Shown: positions 8,110 through 21,272, counted from the stretch's first letter. The stretch is DNA of 64,000 nt from Bacillus sp. IITD106 (GCF_019459225.1 NZ_JAIAZY010000006.1:86164-150163); one strand, 5' to 3'. Numbers and translations are program-made. The notes: generated by a model not told the origin, from the sequence alone.

Positions 8110-9546
8110 TTAATATGCACGAGCAAACCAAACCGTATGTTTAGCTTCTTTACCGCAATGAAGGCATGTATGCTTTGTTGTTGGTGGGTTAAATGGAATA
8201 TTTCGTGTTGTGAACTTTGTTTTTTCTTTTATATTTTCTTCGCAAGCATCATCACCGCACCATCCAGCTAATATCCAACCGGGAATTGTTCCATTTTGTT
8301 CGGATTCATCCAGATGTTGTTCTAGCTGTTCCATTGTATCGATATGTGTATGTGAATTCTCCTCCCGGAATGCTTTTGCTTTTTCGAATAGACGAGTTTG
8401 CATGGTTTCAAGTTCTTTTTTTATATCCTCAACAATTGATTCCAAAGGTACGGAAACCTTCTCCTCCACATCACGGGCTTTCATTAACCCTTGATGATTT
8501 TCTAAATCTCGTGGACCTAGTTCAATACGTACAGGTACACCTTTTAATTCCCACTCATTAAATTTATAACCCGGTGATTGATCAGAATCGTCAAGACGAA
8601 CGCGAATTCCTTCTGCTTTTAAAGCTGCAAAAATTTCATCTAATTTCTCGATGATGGCATGATTCTTTTTCCATGGACCAACTGGAATCAAAACAACTTG
8701 AGTCGGTGCTATTTTCGGCGGCAAAACAAGACCTTGTTCATCGCCATGGACCATTATGACTGAACCAATTAATCGTGTGGACGTACCCCAAGATGTTGTA
8801 TGAACATATGCATGTTTATTTTCTTTATTTAAAAATTTAATATCAAAGGCTTCCGCAAATTTTGTACCTAAGTAATGTGAGGTACCTGCTTGTACGGCTT
8901 TTCCATCTTTCATCATTGCTTCAATGGAGAATGTATCAACCGCACCAGCAAAGCGTTCTAGCGGCGTTTTTTGTCCATCATAAACTGGTATCGCAAGTAA
9001 TCCTTCTACGACTTCTTTATAAATATTTAACATTTGCATTGTTTCCTTACGCGCATCTTCTTCGTCCACATGAGCAGTATGACCTTCTTGCCATAAAAAT
9101 TCAGAAGTACGGATGAACGGAAGGGTCTTCTTTTCCCAGCGGAATACATTTGCCCATTGATTAATTAAAACAGGGAGATCCCGATAACTTTTAATCCAGT
9201 TTGAATACAAATACCCAATCATTGTTTCCGAAGTTGGACGCAGGGCTAAACGCTCCTCTAATTTCTCTCCTGCAGCTTCTGTTACCCATGGAAGCTCCGG
9301 TGAAAATCCTTCAATATGATCCTTTTCCTTTTGGAAGAAGGATTCTGGAATTAACATTGGGAAATATGCGTTGCGATGACCGGTTTCTTTAAACCGTCTA
9401 TCCATCTCCTCTTGAATATGTTCCCATAATTCATAGCCATCTGGCTTAAATGCAATACAACCACGAACTGGAGTGTAATCCATTAAATCGGCTTTTTGAA
9501 TCGTATCAATATACCATTTTGAAAAATCGTTTATTTTTGGCGACAT
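8110..9546 (-). CDS. proS: Prolyl-tRNA synthetase, archaeal/eukaryote-like short form
   Basis: A 478-residue class IIa synthetase that charges tRNA-Pro with proline. Motif 2 is visible as FRWEKKTLPFIRTSEFLWQEGHTAH and motif 3 as STRLIGSVIMVHGD. The anticodon-binding domain covers about 285-390. The last 70 residues hold four cysteines (CGDDAC and CLHCG), which form a zinc site in this subclass, and the chain ends in the conserved ARAY. The protein lacks the editing insertion of the roughly 570-residue bacterial form. Some Bacillus species carry both forms; whether a second proS exists here cannot be seen. Expression is governed by the T-box leader directly upstream. Confidence 0.95.
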   Translation of the reverse strand: MSPKINDFSKWYIDTIQKADLMDYTPVRGCIAFKPDGYELWEHIQEEMDRRFKETGHRNAYFPMLIPESFFQKEKDHIEGFSPELPWVTEAAGEKLEERLALRPTSETMIGYLYSNWIKSYRDLPVLINQWANVFRWEKKTLPFIRTSEFLWQEGHTAHVDEEDARKETMQMLNIYKEVVEGLLAIPVYDGQKTPLERFAGAVDTFSIEAMMKDGKAVQAGTSHYLGTKFAEAFDIKFLNKENKHAYVHTTSWGTSTRLIGSVIMVHGDEQGLVLPPKIAPTQVVLIPVGPWKKNHAIIEKLDEIFAALKAEGIRVRLDDSDQSPGYKFNEWELKGVPVRIELGPRDLENHQGLMKARDVEEKVSVPLESIVEDIKKELETMQTRLFEKAKAFREENSHTHIDTMEQLEQHLDESEQNGTIPGWILAGWCGDDACEENIKEKTKFTTRNIPFNPPTTKHTCLHCGKEAKHTVWFARAY

Positions 9547-9587
9547 CGTTTTTTCCTCCTGAGAAAATGAAATAAATTTTAAAATTT

Positions 9588-9831
9588 AAAAAAGCATAAA
9601 GAGTCCGTAAAAAGGACGTCCTTATGCTATTAGACGTGGTACCACCTTAGTTCGACATTAATATAAATATTAAGCCCTCTAAATGTTTGTAACGAAACAA
9701 CTCGGTTAGTTTTAAGCTAACGTCTCCGTGGCAGGTTTCAATAAGAAGAGGTGATATAGCTTTCAGCCGAGGCTATATTTTCTGTTTCACGATTCTTATT
9801 TACTTGATCACATCATTGACTACATATTTAT
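9588..9831 (-). promoter_or_regulatory. T-box riboswitch (tRNA-Pro) upstream of proS
   Basis: On the minus strand the leader contains the T-box core AAGGTGGTACCACG (about 9637-9651) followed by a terminator whose arms GCATAAGGACGTCC and GGACTCTTTATGC run into TTTTTT (9588-9625). The specifier region reads TTGAAACCTGCC, with CCT (Pro) at 9733-9735 followed by a purine. The alternative register would give ACC (Thr), but the gene product settles on proline. Binding of uncharged tRNA-Pro would favour the antiterminator. Confidence 0.93.
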
Positions 9832-9836
9832 TAATG

Positions 9837-9865
9837 ATAATAACAGCCGGGGAAACATTATTCAA
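9837..9865 (-). promoter_or_regulatory. Sigma-A promoter of the proS leader
   Basis: On the minus strand TTGAAT (9860-9865), a 17-bp spacer and TATTAT (9837-9842) lie just upstream of the T-box leader. The remaining stretch between here and the stop of the next gene (9866-10035) shows nothing I can identify. Confidence 0.65.
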
Positions 9866-10035
9866 TATTTACTTTAGCCATAGTATAAATCATTTATAAC
9901 ACATCAACATCGCTTTACATTGTTATTTAAAAATCCGGCATCTTTTTAAGGGAATTAAGCTATTGAAATGACGTAAACGACTTTATGACAACTAAATTGC
10001 TTTATTGTCATCTAACTTTAAGTCCTCTCTACCAT

Positions 10036-10797
10036 TTAGTGATTCACATATTCTCTTGCAACTGTACACTCCTCACAATAGTCTTCACATAAAAAATAAT
10101 ACGGATTTTTCTTTAACTCTTCACTTGCAACTTCAACGACATCACTTGCTTTCATGAATTGGCAAATACCATTTCCAATCTTTTGCACAGTAAGATAGCC
10201 TTTTTCTTTTAGAAGTGATTCTATTTTTTTGAAATTTTGACAGCAATGATTGATTAGCAGGACTTCGATTTCCTCAACCTTTCCTTCGTTAGAAATCAAC
10301 ATTGTGGAATATTTTCTGTACGGTACTTCATTTAAAGATTCCGCTAAATGGATCGTCGTATTGGCATCATGGGAAACACCGAGTAGAAGAATCCTTCCAT
10401 CAAGCTGGAACACTTTTCCGATTGGGCTTTTAATTCCTTCTGGTTGGTCGATCGGATGTTCAGCGACAATTTCATGCGCATGCTTTCCGTACGCCGCAAA
10501 CGAACTATTTGGGTGATTGCTTCGTAGCACCCCCGGCATCCTCCAAAATGTTTCAGCCACAATCCCCATGTCGTCTGTAGGTGTTGTTTTTGGATCAAAT
10601 AATTCCTCTCCACTAGTCATCGATGGCATGACGAGTGTCCCTTCATCCCCTAAAATCTCTAGTAAACTTTCAATCACCACTTCGGGACCGCCTTCTATAT
10701 ATCCAATGTTTCGAAGTGACGTATGGACAACAAGGACCATTCCCTCTCTTATGCCAATTTCCTTAAATTCTTCTACTAATTTATTTTTTGTAAGCAT
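10036..10797 (-). CDS. AAC(3)-family acetyltransferase (YokD-like)
   Basis: A 253-residue protein of the antibiotic N-acetyltransferase (AAC(3)) fold. Conserved blocks are VHTSLRNIGYIEGGPEVV near the N-terminus, the LVMPSMT strand, RSNHPNSSFAAYG and the NTTIHLAE segment containing the active-site His region. The family includes true aminoglycoside 3-N-acetyltransferases and chromosomal relatives such as B. subtilis YokD and B. anthracis BA2930, whose natural substrates are unclear. A chromosomal setting with no mobile element suggests one of the latter. A drug-resistance phenotype should not be assumed. It is divergent from the ytr-like operon. Confidence 0.88.
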   Translation of the reverse strand: MLTKNKLVEEFKEIGIREGMVLVVHTSLRNIGYIEGGPEVVIESLLEILGDEGTLVMPSMTSGEELFDPKTTPTDDMGIVAETFWRMPGVLRSNHPNSSFAAYGKHAHEIVAEHPIDQPEGIKSPIGKVFQLDGRILLLGVSHDANTTIHLAESLNEVPYRKYSTMLISNEGKVEEIEVLLINHCCQNFKKIESLLKEKGYLTVQKIGNGICQFMKASDVVEVASEELKKNPYYFLCEDYCEECTVAREYVNH

Positions 10798-10871
10798 ACA
10801 CCCAACTCCCCAATTGTCATTTTCCTAATTATATTATTTACGCCCATTTATGAAAAGCTTTCCAAAAATTG

Positions 10872-10921
10872 TTGACAATAATTCCTTTCTGTTATATGGT
10901 TAATTACATAAGTAACTAACC
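10872..10921 (+). promoter_or_regulatory. Promoter and operator palindrome of the ytrA-like operon
   Basis: TTGACA (10872-10877), a 17-bp spacer and TATGGT (10895-10900) form a sigma-A promoter. A dyad GGTTAnTTAC-ATAA-GTAAnTAACC at 10898-10921 covers the -10 box and the start region, exactly where a repressor would block initiation. The GntR-family gene that follows is the likely ligand-controlled repressor of this site. Confidence 0.7.
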
Positions 10922-10939
10922 AATATGGTGGTGAACCAA

Positions 10940-11308
10940 ATGAAGCACTTAATTGATGATGGGCGGCCAATCTTCGTCCAAATTGCAGAGCGGATTGAGG
11001 ATGACATTATCGAAGGAGGCTTGCCGGAAGAATCCCAAGTTCCTTCAACAAATCAGTTTGCTCACTTTTATAAAATCAACCCTGCCACGGCTGCAAAAGG
11101 CGTAAATTTATTGGTGGATGAAGGTATTTTATATAAAAAACGGGGGATCGGAATGTTTGTAGCAGAAGGTGCACGCATGAAAGTCATTGAGAAACGAAAA
11201 GAACAATTTTTTGAGCAATATGTTGTGACGATGATACAAGAAGCTGAAAAGTTAGGGATTACATCTGAACAATTAATGGAAATGATTCGGAGAGGAGATC
11301 GAAGATGA
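10940..11308 (+). CDS. GntR-family regulator, YtrA subfamily
   Basis: A short GntR regulator of 122 residues when started at the ATG at 10940, where GGTGGTG lies 6 bases upstream. An in-frame ATG at 10925 is less likely because it sits only about 20 bases from the predicted transcription start. The winged helix-turn-helix covers about residues 12-75 (QIAERIEDDIIEG then VPSTNQFAHFYKINPATAAKGVNLLVDEG). The C-terminal effector domain is reduced to one or two helices, which defines the YtrA subfamily. It overlaps the ABC ATPase gene by 4 bases. It probably represses its own operon through the adjacent palindrome; many YtrA regulators respond to envelope-active antibiotics. Confidence 0.9.
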   Translation: MKHLIDDGRPIFVQIAERIEDDIIEGGLPEESQVPSTNQFAHFYKINPATAAKGVNLLVDEGILYKKRGIGMFVAEGARMKVIEKRKEQFFEQYVVTMIQEAEKLGITSEQLMEMIRRGDRR

Positions 11309-12189
11309 TGAACGAAGTGGTAAGGGTCAGTAAGCTAAATAAATTTTACGATGACCATAAAGCAATCCAAGATATAAGCTTTTCGATTAAAGAAAATAAA
11401 ATATACGGACTACTTGGCAGAAATGGAGCAGGAAAAACAACTTTAATGAAAATGATTACGGCTCAAATTTTTCCTACTAGTGGAGATTTGAACGTTTTTG
11501 GTGAGGAACCATATGAAAATGCGAAAGTATTAAGTCAAATTTGTTTTATAAAAGAAAGTCAGAAGTACCCTGATAATTTTACTGTTCGTGATATTTTAGA
11601 AGTGTCAAAGTCATTTTTTCCAAATTGGGATGAGGAGTATGCGTACTCATTAGTCGAAGATTTTAATCTTCCTTTAAAGAAAAAAAATAAGGGTCTTTCC
11701 AGGGGAATGCATTCAGCACTAGGAATTGTTGTTGGTCTTGCAAGCAGAGCACCATTAACTATTTTTGATGAACCTTATTTGGGATTGGACGCCGTTTCGC
11801 GCGAATTATTTTACAATCGATTAATGGAGGATTACACGGAGCATCCTCGGACTGTTATACTATCTACCCATCTTATTGATGAAGTGAGTAATTTGTTAGA
11901 GCATGTTCTAGTCGTTGACAAAGGAAGATTAATTATCGACGAAGATGCAGAGAATTTGAGAGAGAAGGCTTTTACGGTAACAGGGCAAACTGCTAAGGTA
12001 GAATCATTTATTTCTGGAAAAGAAGTGATCCATCGTGAACCATTTGGAGGGTTGCTTTCAGCTACTGTAATAGGTCGTGCAAATAATGTCCATATTTCGG
12101 GGCTTGAAATATCTCCGGTTTCCTTGCAACAATTAATTGTCCATTTAACGAAAGGGAATTCTGATAGACAAGGAGTGATGGCGAAATGA
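11305..12189 (+). CDS. ABC transporter ATP-binding protein, YtrB-like
   Basis: A 294-residue ATPase. Walker A is [10 protein letters not shown], the signature motif is a degenerate LSRGM in place of LSGGQ, as in YtrB, and Walker B is LTIFDEP, followed by the switch histidine in STHLIDE. The C-terminal 70 residues form an accessory domain. The gene overlaps the regulator upstream and the membrane protein downstream by 4 bases each, so the three form one tightly coupled operon. The transported molecule is unknown; related systems export or sense cell-wall-active compounds. Confidence 0.9.
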   Translation: MMNEVVRVSKLNKFYDDHKAIQDISFSIKENKIYGLLGRNGAGKTTLMKMITAQIFPTSGDLNVFGEEPYENAKVLSQICFIKESQKYPDNFTVRDILEVSKSFFPNWDEEYAYSLVEDFNLPLKKKNKGLSRGMHSALGIVVGLASRAPLTIFDEPYLGLDAVSRELFYNRLMEDYTEHPRTVILSTHLIDEVSNLLEHVLVVDKGRLIIDEDAENLREKAFTVTGQTAKVESFISGKEVIHREPFGGLLSATVIGRANNVHISGLEISPVSLQQLIVHLTKGNSDRQGVMAK

Positions 12190-12872
12190 ATATTCAAAGT
12201 GTTTTAAAAATGCATCGCCAAGATAAGTGGGGTTGGTTTTTAATTCCAAATATCATCGTATTCTCTGTATTCTTTGTTAATTTAATCGTCAGCTTTTTTA
12301 TTACAACAAAAGAAGCGTACTATACAGGTGGGGGATTATCATATTTAATCATATACATGTTAGTAATTGGAATAATAGTAATGGCGCAAACATTTTCATA
12401 TGCCATTAGCATGTCCGTTAGAAGAACAGATTACTTTATTGGTACGGCTCTAATGGGGGCAATGATGAGTTTTTCCTATGCAGTACTTTTATTTATTTGT
12501 TCCATACTTGAAAATTGGACGAATAACTGGGGAGTAAAATTTCATTTCTTCCACTTTCCATATTTAAATGATGGATCACTTTTAGAACAATTTGCTATTT
12601 ATTTCATCCTTTTGATTAATCTATTTTTCCTTGGATTTATGATTTCCAGCTTTACACGCCGTTTTGGAAAAAAAGGAATGGTTATTGCAATGGTAGTCTC
12701 ATTATTGATTGCAAGTGTCGCAGCACTGCTTGTAATGTATTATGGATATTGGATGGACATTATCCATTGGATTATTAGTCACACAGCCGTACAACTTGCT
12801 TACTGGCTCATTATTCCGACCTTGTTATACGTTGTCTTCTCGTACTTTTTCTTGAGAAGGGCGACAGTATAA
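12186..12872 (+). CDS. ABC transporter membrane subunit of the ytr-like operon
   Basis: A 228-residue protein with six hydrophobic segments (about 17-38, 50-70, 86-104, 130-155, 163-188, 200-222) and little else. Size and place after the ATPase make it the permease partner, similar to small permeases in GntR/YtrB cassettes. It starts with an ATGA overlap on the ATPase stop and ends 8 bases before a strong terminator. Confidence 0.75.
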   Translation: MNIQSVLKMHRQDKWGWFLIPNIIVFSVFFVNLIVSFFITTKEAYYTGGGLSYLIIYMLVIGIIVMAQTFSYAISMSVRRTDYFIGTALMGAMMSFSYAVLLFICSILENWTNNWGVKFHFFHFPYLNDGSLLEQFAIYFILLINLFFLGFMISSFTRRFGKKGMVIAMVVSLLIASVAALLVMYYGYWMDIIHWIISHTAVQLAYWLIIPTLLYVVFSYFFLRRATV

Positions 12873-12880
12873 CTTCGTAT

Positions 12881-12925
12881 AAAAACGACTTGCCTACAAA
12901 ATTGAGTGTAGAACAAGTCGTTTTC
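12881..12925. terminator. Bidirectional intrinsic terminator
   Basis: A long stem (AAAAACGACTTG and CTACA paired with TGTAG and CAAGTCGTTTT) ends both the rightward ytr-like operon and the leftward ilv-leu operon. Confidence 0.9.
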
Positions 12926-12927
12926 AT

Positions 12928-13512
12928 TTAACTTAATGATTTTTCATATGCCGCAATTTTGTCTTCAAGCTGCAGTGTTAATGCAATTTCGTCCCAGCCG
13001 TTTAACAACATCTGACGGCGGTATGGATCGACTTTGAAGGAATACGTATCGCCATCTTCTGTTACAATTGTTTCTGTTTCAAGTGAAACGGTAATCTTCA
13101 AAGGCTTTTCTTGTGACTTTTTCAATAAATCTTCCACTTCCGCTTCGGTAAGCTGTATCGGAAGAAGTCCGTTTTTAAAGCTATTATTATAAAAAATATC
13201 TGCAAAGCTCATTGCGATGATGACTTTGAACCCATAATCACCGAGAGCCCAAGGAGCATGCTCACGTGAAGAACCACAGCCGAAGTTTTCTCTTGCGATT
13301 AAAATTTCACTGCCAGCATATTCTGGTTTATTCAACTCAAAGTCCGCTCTTTCAACTCCATTATCATCATATCGCCAATGATAAAACAAATATTTCCCGA
13401 AACCGGTGCGCTCAATTCTTTTTAAAAATTGCTTTGGAATGATTTGGTCTGTATCTACATTTGAACGATCTAACGGCGCAAGTACGCTCGTTACTTCTTT
13501 AATCGGCTTCAT
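12928..13512 (-). CDS. leuD: 3-isopropylmalate dehydratase small subunit
   Basis: A 194-residue swivel-domain subunit that completes the aconitase-like enzyme interconverting 2- and 3-isopropylmalate in leucine synthesis. Typical blocks are [20 protein letters not shown], the [16 protein letters not shown] motif and [16 protein letters not shown] sequence. It is the last gene of the cluster and overlaps leuC by 4 bases (ATGA). Confidence 0.97.
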   Translation of the reverse strand: MKPIKEVTSVLAPLDRSNVDTDQIIPKQFLKRIERTGFGKYLFYHWRYDDNGVERADFELNKPEYAGSEILIARENFGCGSSREHAPWALGDYGFKVIIAMSFADIFYNNSFKNGLLPIQLTEAEVEDLLKKSQEKPLKITVSLETETIVTEDGDTYSFKVDPYRRQMLLNGWDEIALTLQLEDKIAAYEKSLS

Positions 13513-14924
13513 ACTAGCGCCTCCTCTTGTTTAAACGTACGAACGTCGACGAAACGACCGGCAATCGCCGCAGCTGCTGCCATCGCAGGGCTGACTAAGT
13601 GTGTACGGGAACCATTTCCTTGGCGGCCCTCAAAGTTACGATTTGATGTAGAGGCACATCTCATACCAGAAGGAACTTGGTCAGCGTTCATGGCAAGACA
13701 CATGCTGCATCCAGATTCGCGCCATTCAAATCCGGCGTCTAGGAAAATTTTGTCTAATCCTTCCTCTTCCGCTTGTCTTTTAACAGAATGGGATCCAGGT
13801 ACAACAATCGCATTGACGCCCTTCTTCACCTTTTTGCCAGTAACGATTTCAGAAGCTGCACGTAAATCCTCAATACGAGAATTCGTACAAGAACCTATGA
13901 ACACATATTGAATTTCAATATCTGTCATTTTTGTTCCGCCTTCAAGACCCATATAGGCAAGAGCTTTTTCAATTTCCGCTCTTTCTGCTTCTGTTTTTGC
14001 ATCTTCCGGGCGAGGAACAAATCCATTTACGCCAACACCCATTCCAGGGTTCGTCCCCCAAGTAACAACAGGTTCAATTTCGGAAGCATCGATTTCAATG
14101 ACAGCATCATACGTAGCATCAGCATCAGTTGCTAGCTCGCGCCATTCTGCTTTTAATTTTTCAAATTCTTCACCAGCAGGAACATGAGGACGACCTTCTA
14201 AGTAAGCAAAAGTTGTTTCGTCTGGGCTGATTAATCCTGCTTTTGCACCAGCCTCAATGGACATATTGCAAACCGTCATCCGTTGTTCCATCGTTAATTT
14301 CCTGATGGCTTCGCCTGTATATTCAAAAATATGACCAGTTCCTACGTTGATTCCGTATTTCGCAATGATCGCTAAAATTAAGTCTTTCGATGTAACCCCT
14401 TGACCTAACTCGCCATTCACTTGAACTTGCATTGTTTTCGGCTTTGCTTGCCACAAAGTTTGTGTAGAAAGTACGTGCTCCACTTCACTCGTTCCAATTC
14501 CAAATGCTAATGCACCAAAAGCTCCGTGAGTAGAAGTATGGCTATCTCCACATACAATCGTTTTACCAGGTTGAGTCAATCCCAATTCTGGTCCAATGAC
14601 GTGGACAATTCCCTGATCTGGATGACCCATTCCTGCTAAAGGAACGCCGAATTCCGCACAGTTTTTTTCAAGTGTCGTCATTTGCTTCTCAGAAATTGGA
14701 TCGGTAACAGCTTCATTCAAACGAGTAGGCACGTTATGATCCATCGTCGCAAACGTTAAATCAGGTCTTCGTACTTTTCGCCCGTTCAAACGCAAGCCTT
14801 CAAACGCTTGTGGAGAAGTCACTTCATGCACGAGATGAAGATCGATATATAGCAAATCTGGTTTCCCTTCCTCTCGATGAACGACGTGCTTCTCCCAAAT
14901 CTTTTCAATAATAGTTTTGCCCAT
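13509..14924 (-). CDS. leuC: 3-isopropylmalate dehydratase large subunit
   Basis: A 471-residue aconitase-family subunit. The three cysteine ligands of the [4Fe-4S] cluster are in the motifs [10 protein letters not shown] and GCSMCLAMN. The substrate-loop motif [14 protein letters not shown] is also present. Length and start (ATG after GGTGAGGTG) are standard. It works with LeuD and lies 11 bases after leuB. Confidence 0.97.
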   Translation of the reverse strand: MGKTIIEKIWEKHVVHREEGKPDLLYIDLHLVHEVTSPQAFEGLRLNGRKVRRPDLTFATMDHNVPTRLNEAVTDPISEKQMTTLEKNCAEFGVPLAGMGHPDQGIVHVIGPELGLTQPGKTIVCGDSHTSTHGAFGALAFGIGTSEVEHVLSTQTLWQAKPKTMQVQVNGELGQGVTSKDLILAIIAKYGINVGTGHIFEYTGEAIRKLTMEQRMTVCNMSIEAGAKAGLISPDETTFAYLEGRPHVPAGEEFEKLKAEWRELATDADATYDAVIEIDASEIEPVVTWGTNPGMGVGVNGFVPRPEDAKTEAERAEIEKALAYMGLEGGTKMTDIEIQYVFIGSCTNSRIEDLRAASEIVTGKKVKKGVNAIVVPGSHSVKRQAEEEGLDKIFLDAGFEWRESGCSMCLAMNADQVPSGMRCASTSNRNFEGRQGNGSRTHLVSPAMAAAAAIAGRFVDVRTFKQEEALV

Positions 14925-14935
14925 CTTTCTTCACC

Positions 14936-16000
14936 TCACCGTTCTATTTCACTAATGATTTTTTCAGTCATTTCGGTTGTCGATAAAATTTGTCTTCCGA
15001 TATTTTTAAACTCACTTGTACAGAAGCCTGCTTCTAGAACATTTTTTACAGCTGCTTCTAATACACCCGCTTCTTCTAACATTCCAAATGAACTACGAAG
15101 CATCATGGCTGTTGATAAAATTGCTCCGATAGGATTAGCGATGTTTTGCCCCGCAATATCTGGAGCCGATCCATGGATTGGCTCATATAAACCAAAACCA
15201 TCCGCGCGAAGACTTGCAGAAGGCAACATGCCTAGCGATCCTGTAATTACAGAAGCTTCATCACTTAAAATATCTCCAAACATATTTTCCGTAACGATCA
15301 CATCAAATGCAGATGGATACGTGATTAGTTTCATAGCCGCTGCGTCAACAAGCATATGCTCATACTCTACTTCTGGGTATCTAGCAGCTACTTCTTCGAC
15401 AATTTTTCTCCAAAGCTTACTTGATTCAAGCACGTTTGCTTTATCAACAGACGTTACTTTATTTCTGCGTTGCTTTGCCAATTCAAATGCGTGGACGACA
15501 ACACGCTCAATTTCATCACGACCATACACTAATGTGTCAATAGCCTTGTCATCATCATGGAAACTTGGTTCACCGAAATACAAGCCGCCCGTTAGTTCTC
15601 TAACAATCATCATATCGACGCCTTCAGCAACTTCTTCCTTCAAAGGAGAAACAGAGAGCAAGCTTTTAAACGCTTGAACTGGCCGGAGATTGACACTTAA
15701 TTCAAAATGTTTCCGAATTTGTAAGAGTCCTTTTTCAGGTCGAAGATGAGACGGATTTTTATCCCATTTTGGCCCGCCTACCGCTCCAAGAATAATCGCA
15801 TCACTTTCTTCACAAATTCGGATTGTTTCATCAGGCAACGGCTGTCCAACTGTGTCTATGGCTTCTCCACCGAGTAGTCCGTATACCCATTCAAATTCAT
15901 GATGAAAACGACGCCCAATCGCTTCTAAAACAGCGATAGATGCATCTGTTACTTCTTTTCCAATTCCGTCTCCGCGTAAAACAGCTACTCGTTTTTTCAA
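14936..16000 (-). CDS. leuB: 3-isopropylmalate dehydrogenase
   Basis: An NAD-dependent decarboxylating dehydrogenase of 354 residues, making 2-oxoisocaproate precursor in leucine synthesis. Family features are AVLRGDGIGKEVTD at the N-terminus, VGGPKWD, the RELTGGLYFG metal/substrate region and EPIHGSAPDIAGQ near the cofactor site. The chosen start is a TTG at 15998-16000 with GGGGGAGG 8 bases upstream; another in-frame TTG at 16018 has no ribosome binding site and adds six residues that do not fit the family. Confidence 0.96.
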   Translation of the reverse strand: MKKRVAVLRGDGIGKEVTDASIAVLEAIGRRFHHEFEWVYGLLGGEAIDTVGQPLPDETIRICEESDAIILGAVGGPKWDKNPSHLRPEKGLLQIRKHFELSVNLRPVQAFKSLLSVSPLKEEVAEGVDMMIVRELTGGLYFGEPSFHDDDKAIDTLVYGRDEIERVVVHAFELAKQRRNKVTSVDKANVLESSKLWRKIVEEVAARYPEVEYEHMLVDAAAMKLITYPSAFDVIVTENMFGDILSDEASVITGSLGMLPSASLRADGFGLYEPIHGSAPDIAGQNIANPIGAILSTAMMLRSSFGMLEEAGVLEAAVKNVLEAGFCTSEFKNIGRQILSTTEMTEKIISEIER

Positions 16001-16024
16001 CCTAACTTCCTCCCCCAAAAATGC

Positions 16025-19118
<3,094 letters not shown>

Positions 19119-19122
<4 letters not shown>

Positions 19123-20861
19123 TCTCCCACCCCTATCATCTCATGAAGCCCTGTGCCTGGAGCTACCATTGGATAAACATTTTCAGCCTCAATAACTCGA
19201 CAATCAATTAATACAGGCTCACGTGTATTGAGTGCTTCTTCAAATACAGCTTTAGCTTCTTCTTCTGTAGTTGCTATATATCCTTTAATTCCATAGGCTT
19301 CAGCCAGCTTGATAAAATCAGGTTGATTTGGAATTAATGAGTGAGAATAACGCTCATCATAAAACGTTTGTTGCCATTGACGCACCATTCCAAGACATTT
19401 GTTATTGATGATGACAACTTTTACTGGAAGATTCAGTTCTTTGATAACGGAAAGTTCTTGCAATGTCATTTGGAAACCGCCATCTCCTGTAACCGCGACA
19501 ACTGTTTTATCAGGATCAGCCAATTGTGCCCCAATCGCTGAAGGGAAACCAAAGCCCATCGTACCTAGCCCACCTGAAGTAACCCAATTATTCGGACCAT
19601 TAAATCCGTAATATTGTGCTGCCCACATTTGGTGCTGACCGACATCCGTTGTTACAATAGCATCTCCACCAGTGATTTCGTGAATCATTTTAATGACATG
19701 TGGCGAAGAAAGTGTATTTTCTGGTGAAGCCGGTTTTTTAAACGGATATTTTTCTTTATTTTCTTGCAATTCATCCGTCCACTCTGAGATATCAGGAATC
19801 GTTAAATCCATATTCAATAACTCTTCCAAAACCATCTTGGCATCTCCGACAATCGGAATAGCAGTTGGAACATTTTTACCGATTTCAGCTGGATCGATGT
19901 CAATGTGAGCGACTGTTGCATTCGGAGCAAAATGCTTCAAGTTTCCTGTTAGACGGTCATCAAAACGAGCTCCAATATTAATGAGCAAATCGCAATCTGT
20001 AATAGCCATATTGGATGTATAAGTTCCGTGCATTCCCGCCATCCCTAAAAATTGAGGATGATCCCCAGGGATTGTACCTAATCCTAGTAGTGTGTTTGTA
20101 ATTGGAAATCCTGTTTTTTCTACAAATTCTCTTAAATAATCTGATGCTTTTGCGAAAAGTACGCCTGCACCTGCAAGAATAAGCGGCTTTTTCGCATTTG
20201 CCATTACACTTACAAGCTTTTGCAGCTGCAAGTAATTTGGTTTTGTTGTTGGTTGGTAGCCTGGAAGATAAATTGGAGCATCAGGAAATACCTCTGTTAC
20301 TTCTTGTGAAGCAATATCTTTTGGAATATCAATTAAAACTGGTCCTGGACGCCCAGTAGACGCAATATAAAACGCCTCTTTAATGATTCTGCCAAGATCT
20401 TCGATTCTTTTCACTTGATAATTATGTTTAGTGATTGGCATTGTGATTCCGACAATATCGGATTCTTGGAATGCATCTGTTCCAAGTGCTGAGCTAGCGA
20501 CCTGACCAGTAAATACGACGAGCGGCAATGAGTCCATCATCGCATCCGCGATACCAGTCACTAAGTTCGTTGCTCCAGGCCCAGAGGTTGCAATAACAAC
20601 ACCAGGTTTTCCCGTTACTCTTGCATAACCCTCCGCAGCGTGTATAGCTCCTTGTTCGTGTCTAGTTAATACATGCCGAATCGGATTTTTATGCAATGCA
20701 TCGTAAATTGGCAATGCCGCTCCTCCTGGATATCCGAACATAATCTCAACGTTCTCTTTTTGCAATGCCTCGATGAAAAGGTCCGCCCCAGTCTTCACTT
20801 GTACTTTTGTTGTCATGTCAGTCTTTTGATCACTCGCTCCCATCGGGATACCCATACTCAC
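19119..20861 (-). CDS. ilvB: Acetolactate synthase large (catalytic) subunit
   Basis: A ThDP-dependent enzyme that condenses pyruvate with pyruvate or 2-oxobutyrate. The catalytic glutamate lies in the [15 protein letters not shown] block, FAD-binding features are in the middle domain, and the ThDP motif starts at [14 protein letters not shown] and continues to the [12 protein letters not shown] segment. The reading frame is open to 20918, but AAGGAAGG precedes a GTG at 20861 and a further ATG lies at 20855, both better starts. It is the first gene after the T-box leader and is 579-581 residues long depending on start. Confidence 0.95.
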
Positions 20862-20984
20862 CTCTAGCGCCTTCCTTTCATTTTTCATTTTTTTTAAAAC
20901 ATATCGCAATTCAATCATTTAATGCATTAAATCTATAAAATATTTGTTTTCATTACCCGCTTCCACTTTCTTATAAAAAATAAA

Positions 20985-21272
20985 AAAGCCTTTTCAGCCC
21001 ACAAAAAAGGAGAACCTTTTATGCAGGGATGAAAAAACTTTCATGGTACCACCCTACTTCTCAGTGTAAATCACTGACTCAGGAGCGACGTTATATCACT
21101 CATTGATAACGGGAACTTTCATTCATCCCCGTGGACCCCTAATCGCATTCGCTTTCCGGATCCCCGCTCCGAGGCGATGTCACAAATGGCTGTATTGCCG
21201 GTTTCCAGCAGTTCCGGCTCTCTGGTAATACAGGACTCCACTTATTTTTACCTCTTCATGGCATTGTCGTTT
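20985..21272 (-). promoter_or_regulatory. T-box riboswitch upstream of ilvB, probably isoleucine-specific
   Basis: On the minus strand the T-box core AGGGTGGTACCATG (21041-21055) follows a Stem I with AGAGAGCCGG and a GCTGGAAACCGGC apical block. A terminator-like CCTTTT / AAAAGG stem with a T-run ends the leader (about 20985-21012). The specifier loop reads GTGACATCGCC, putting AUC (Ile) at 21176-21178 in the same position as UGG in the trpE leaders. A CUC (Leu) a few bases on is out of the expected register but was considered because the B. subtilis ilv-leu leader reads Leu. Confidence 0.88.

Noticed and set aside
8210..8561. Open frames of 94 and 114 codons on the plus strand
   Set aside because: Antisense to proS, which is unambiguous on the minus strand.
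10036..10797. Acquired aminoglycoside resistance gene
   Set aside because: The AAC(3) fold is clear, but the chromosomal setting without mobile elements and the broad range of the family do not support a resistance claim.
14877..15677. 266-codon open frame on the plus strand
   Set aside because: It lies antisense to leuB and the leuC start, has serine-rich low-complexity composition, and the minus-strand genes are certain.
20862..20918. Upstream start of ilvB at 20918
   Set aside because: No ribosome binding site precedes it, whereas AAGGAAGG precedes the GTG at 20861.
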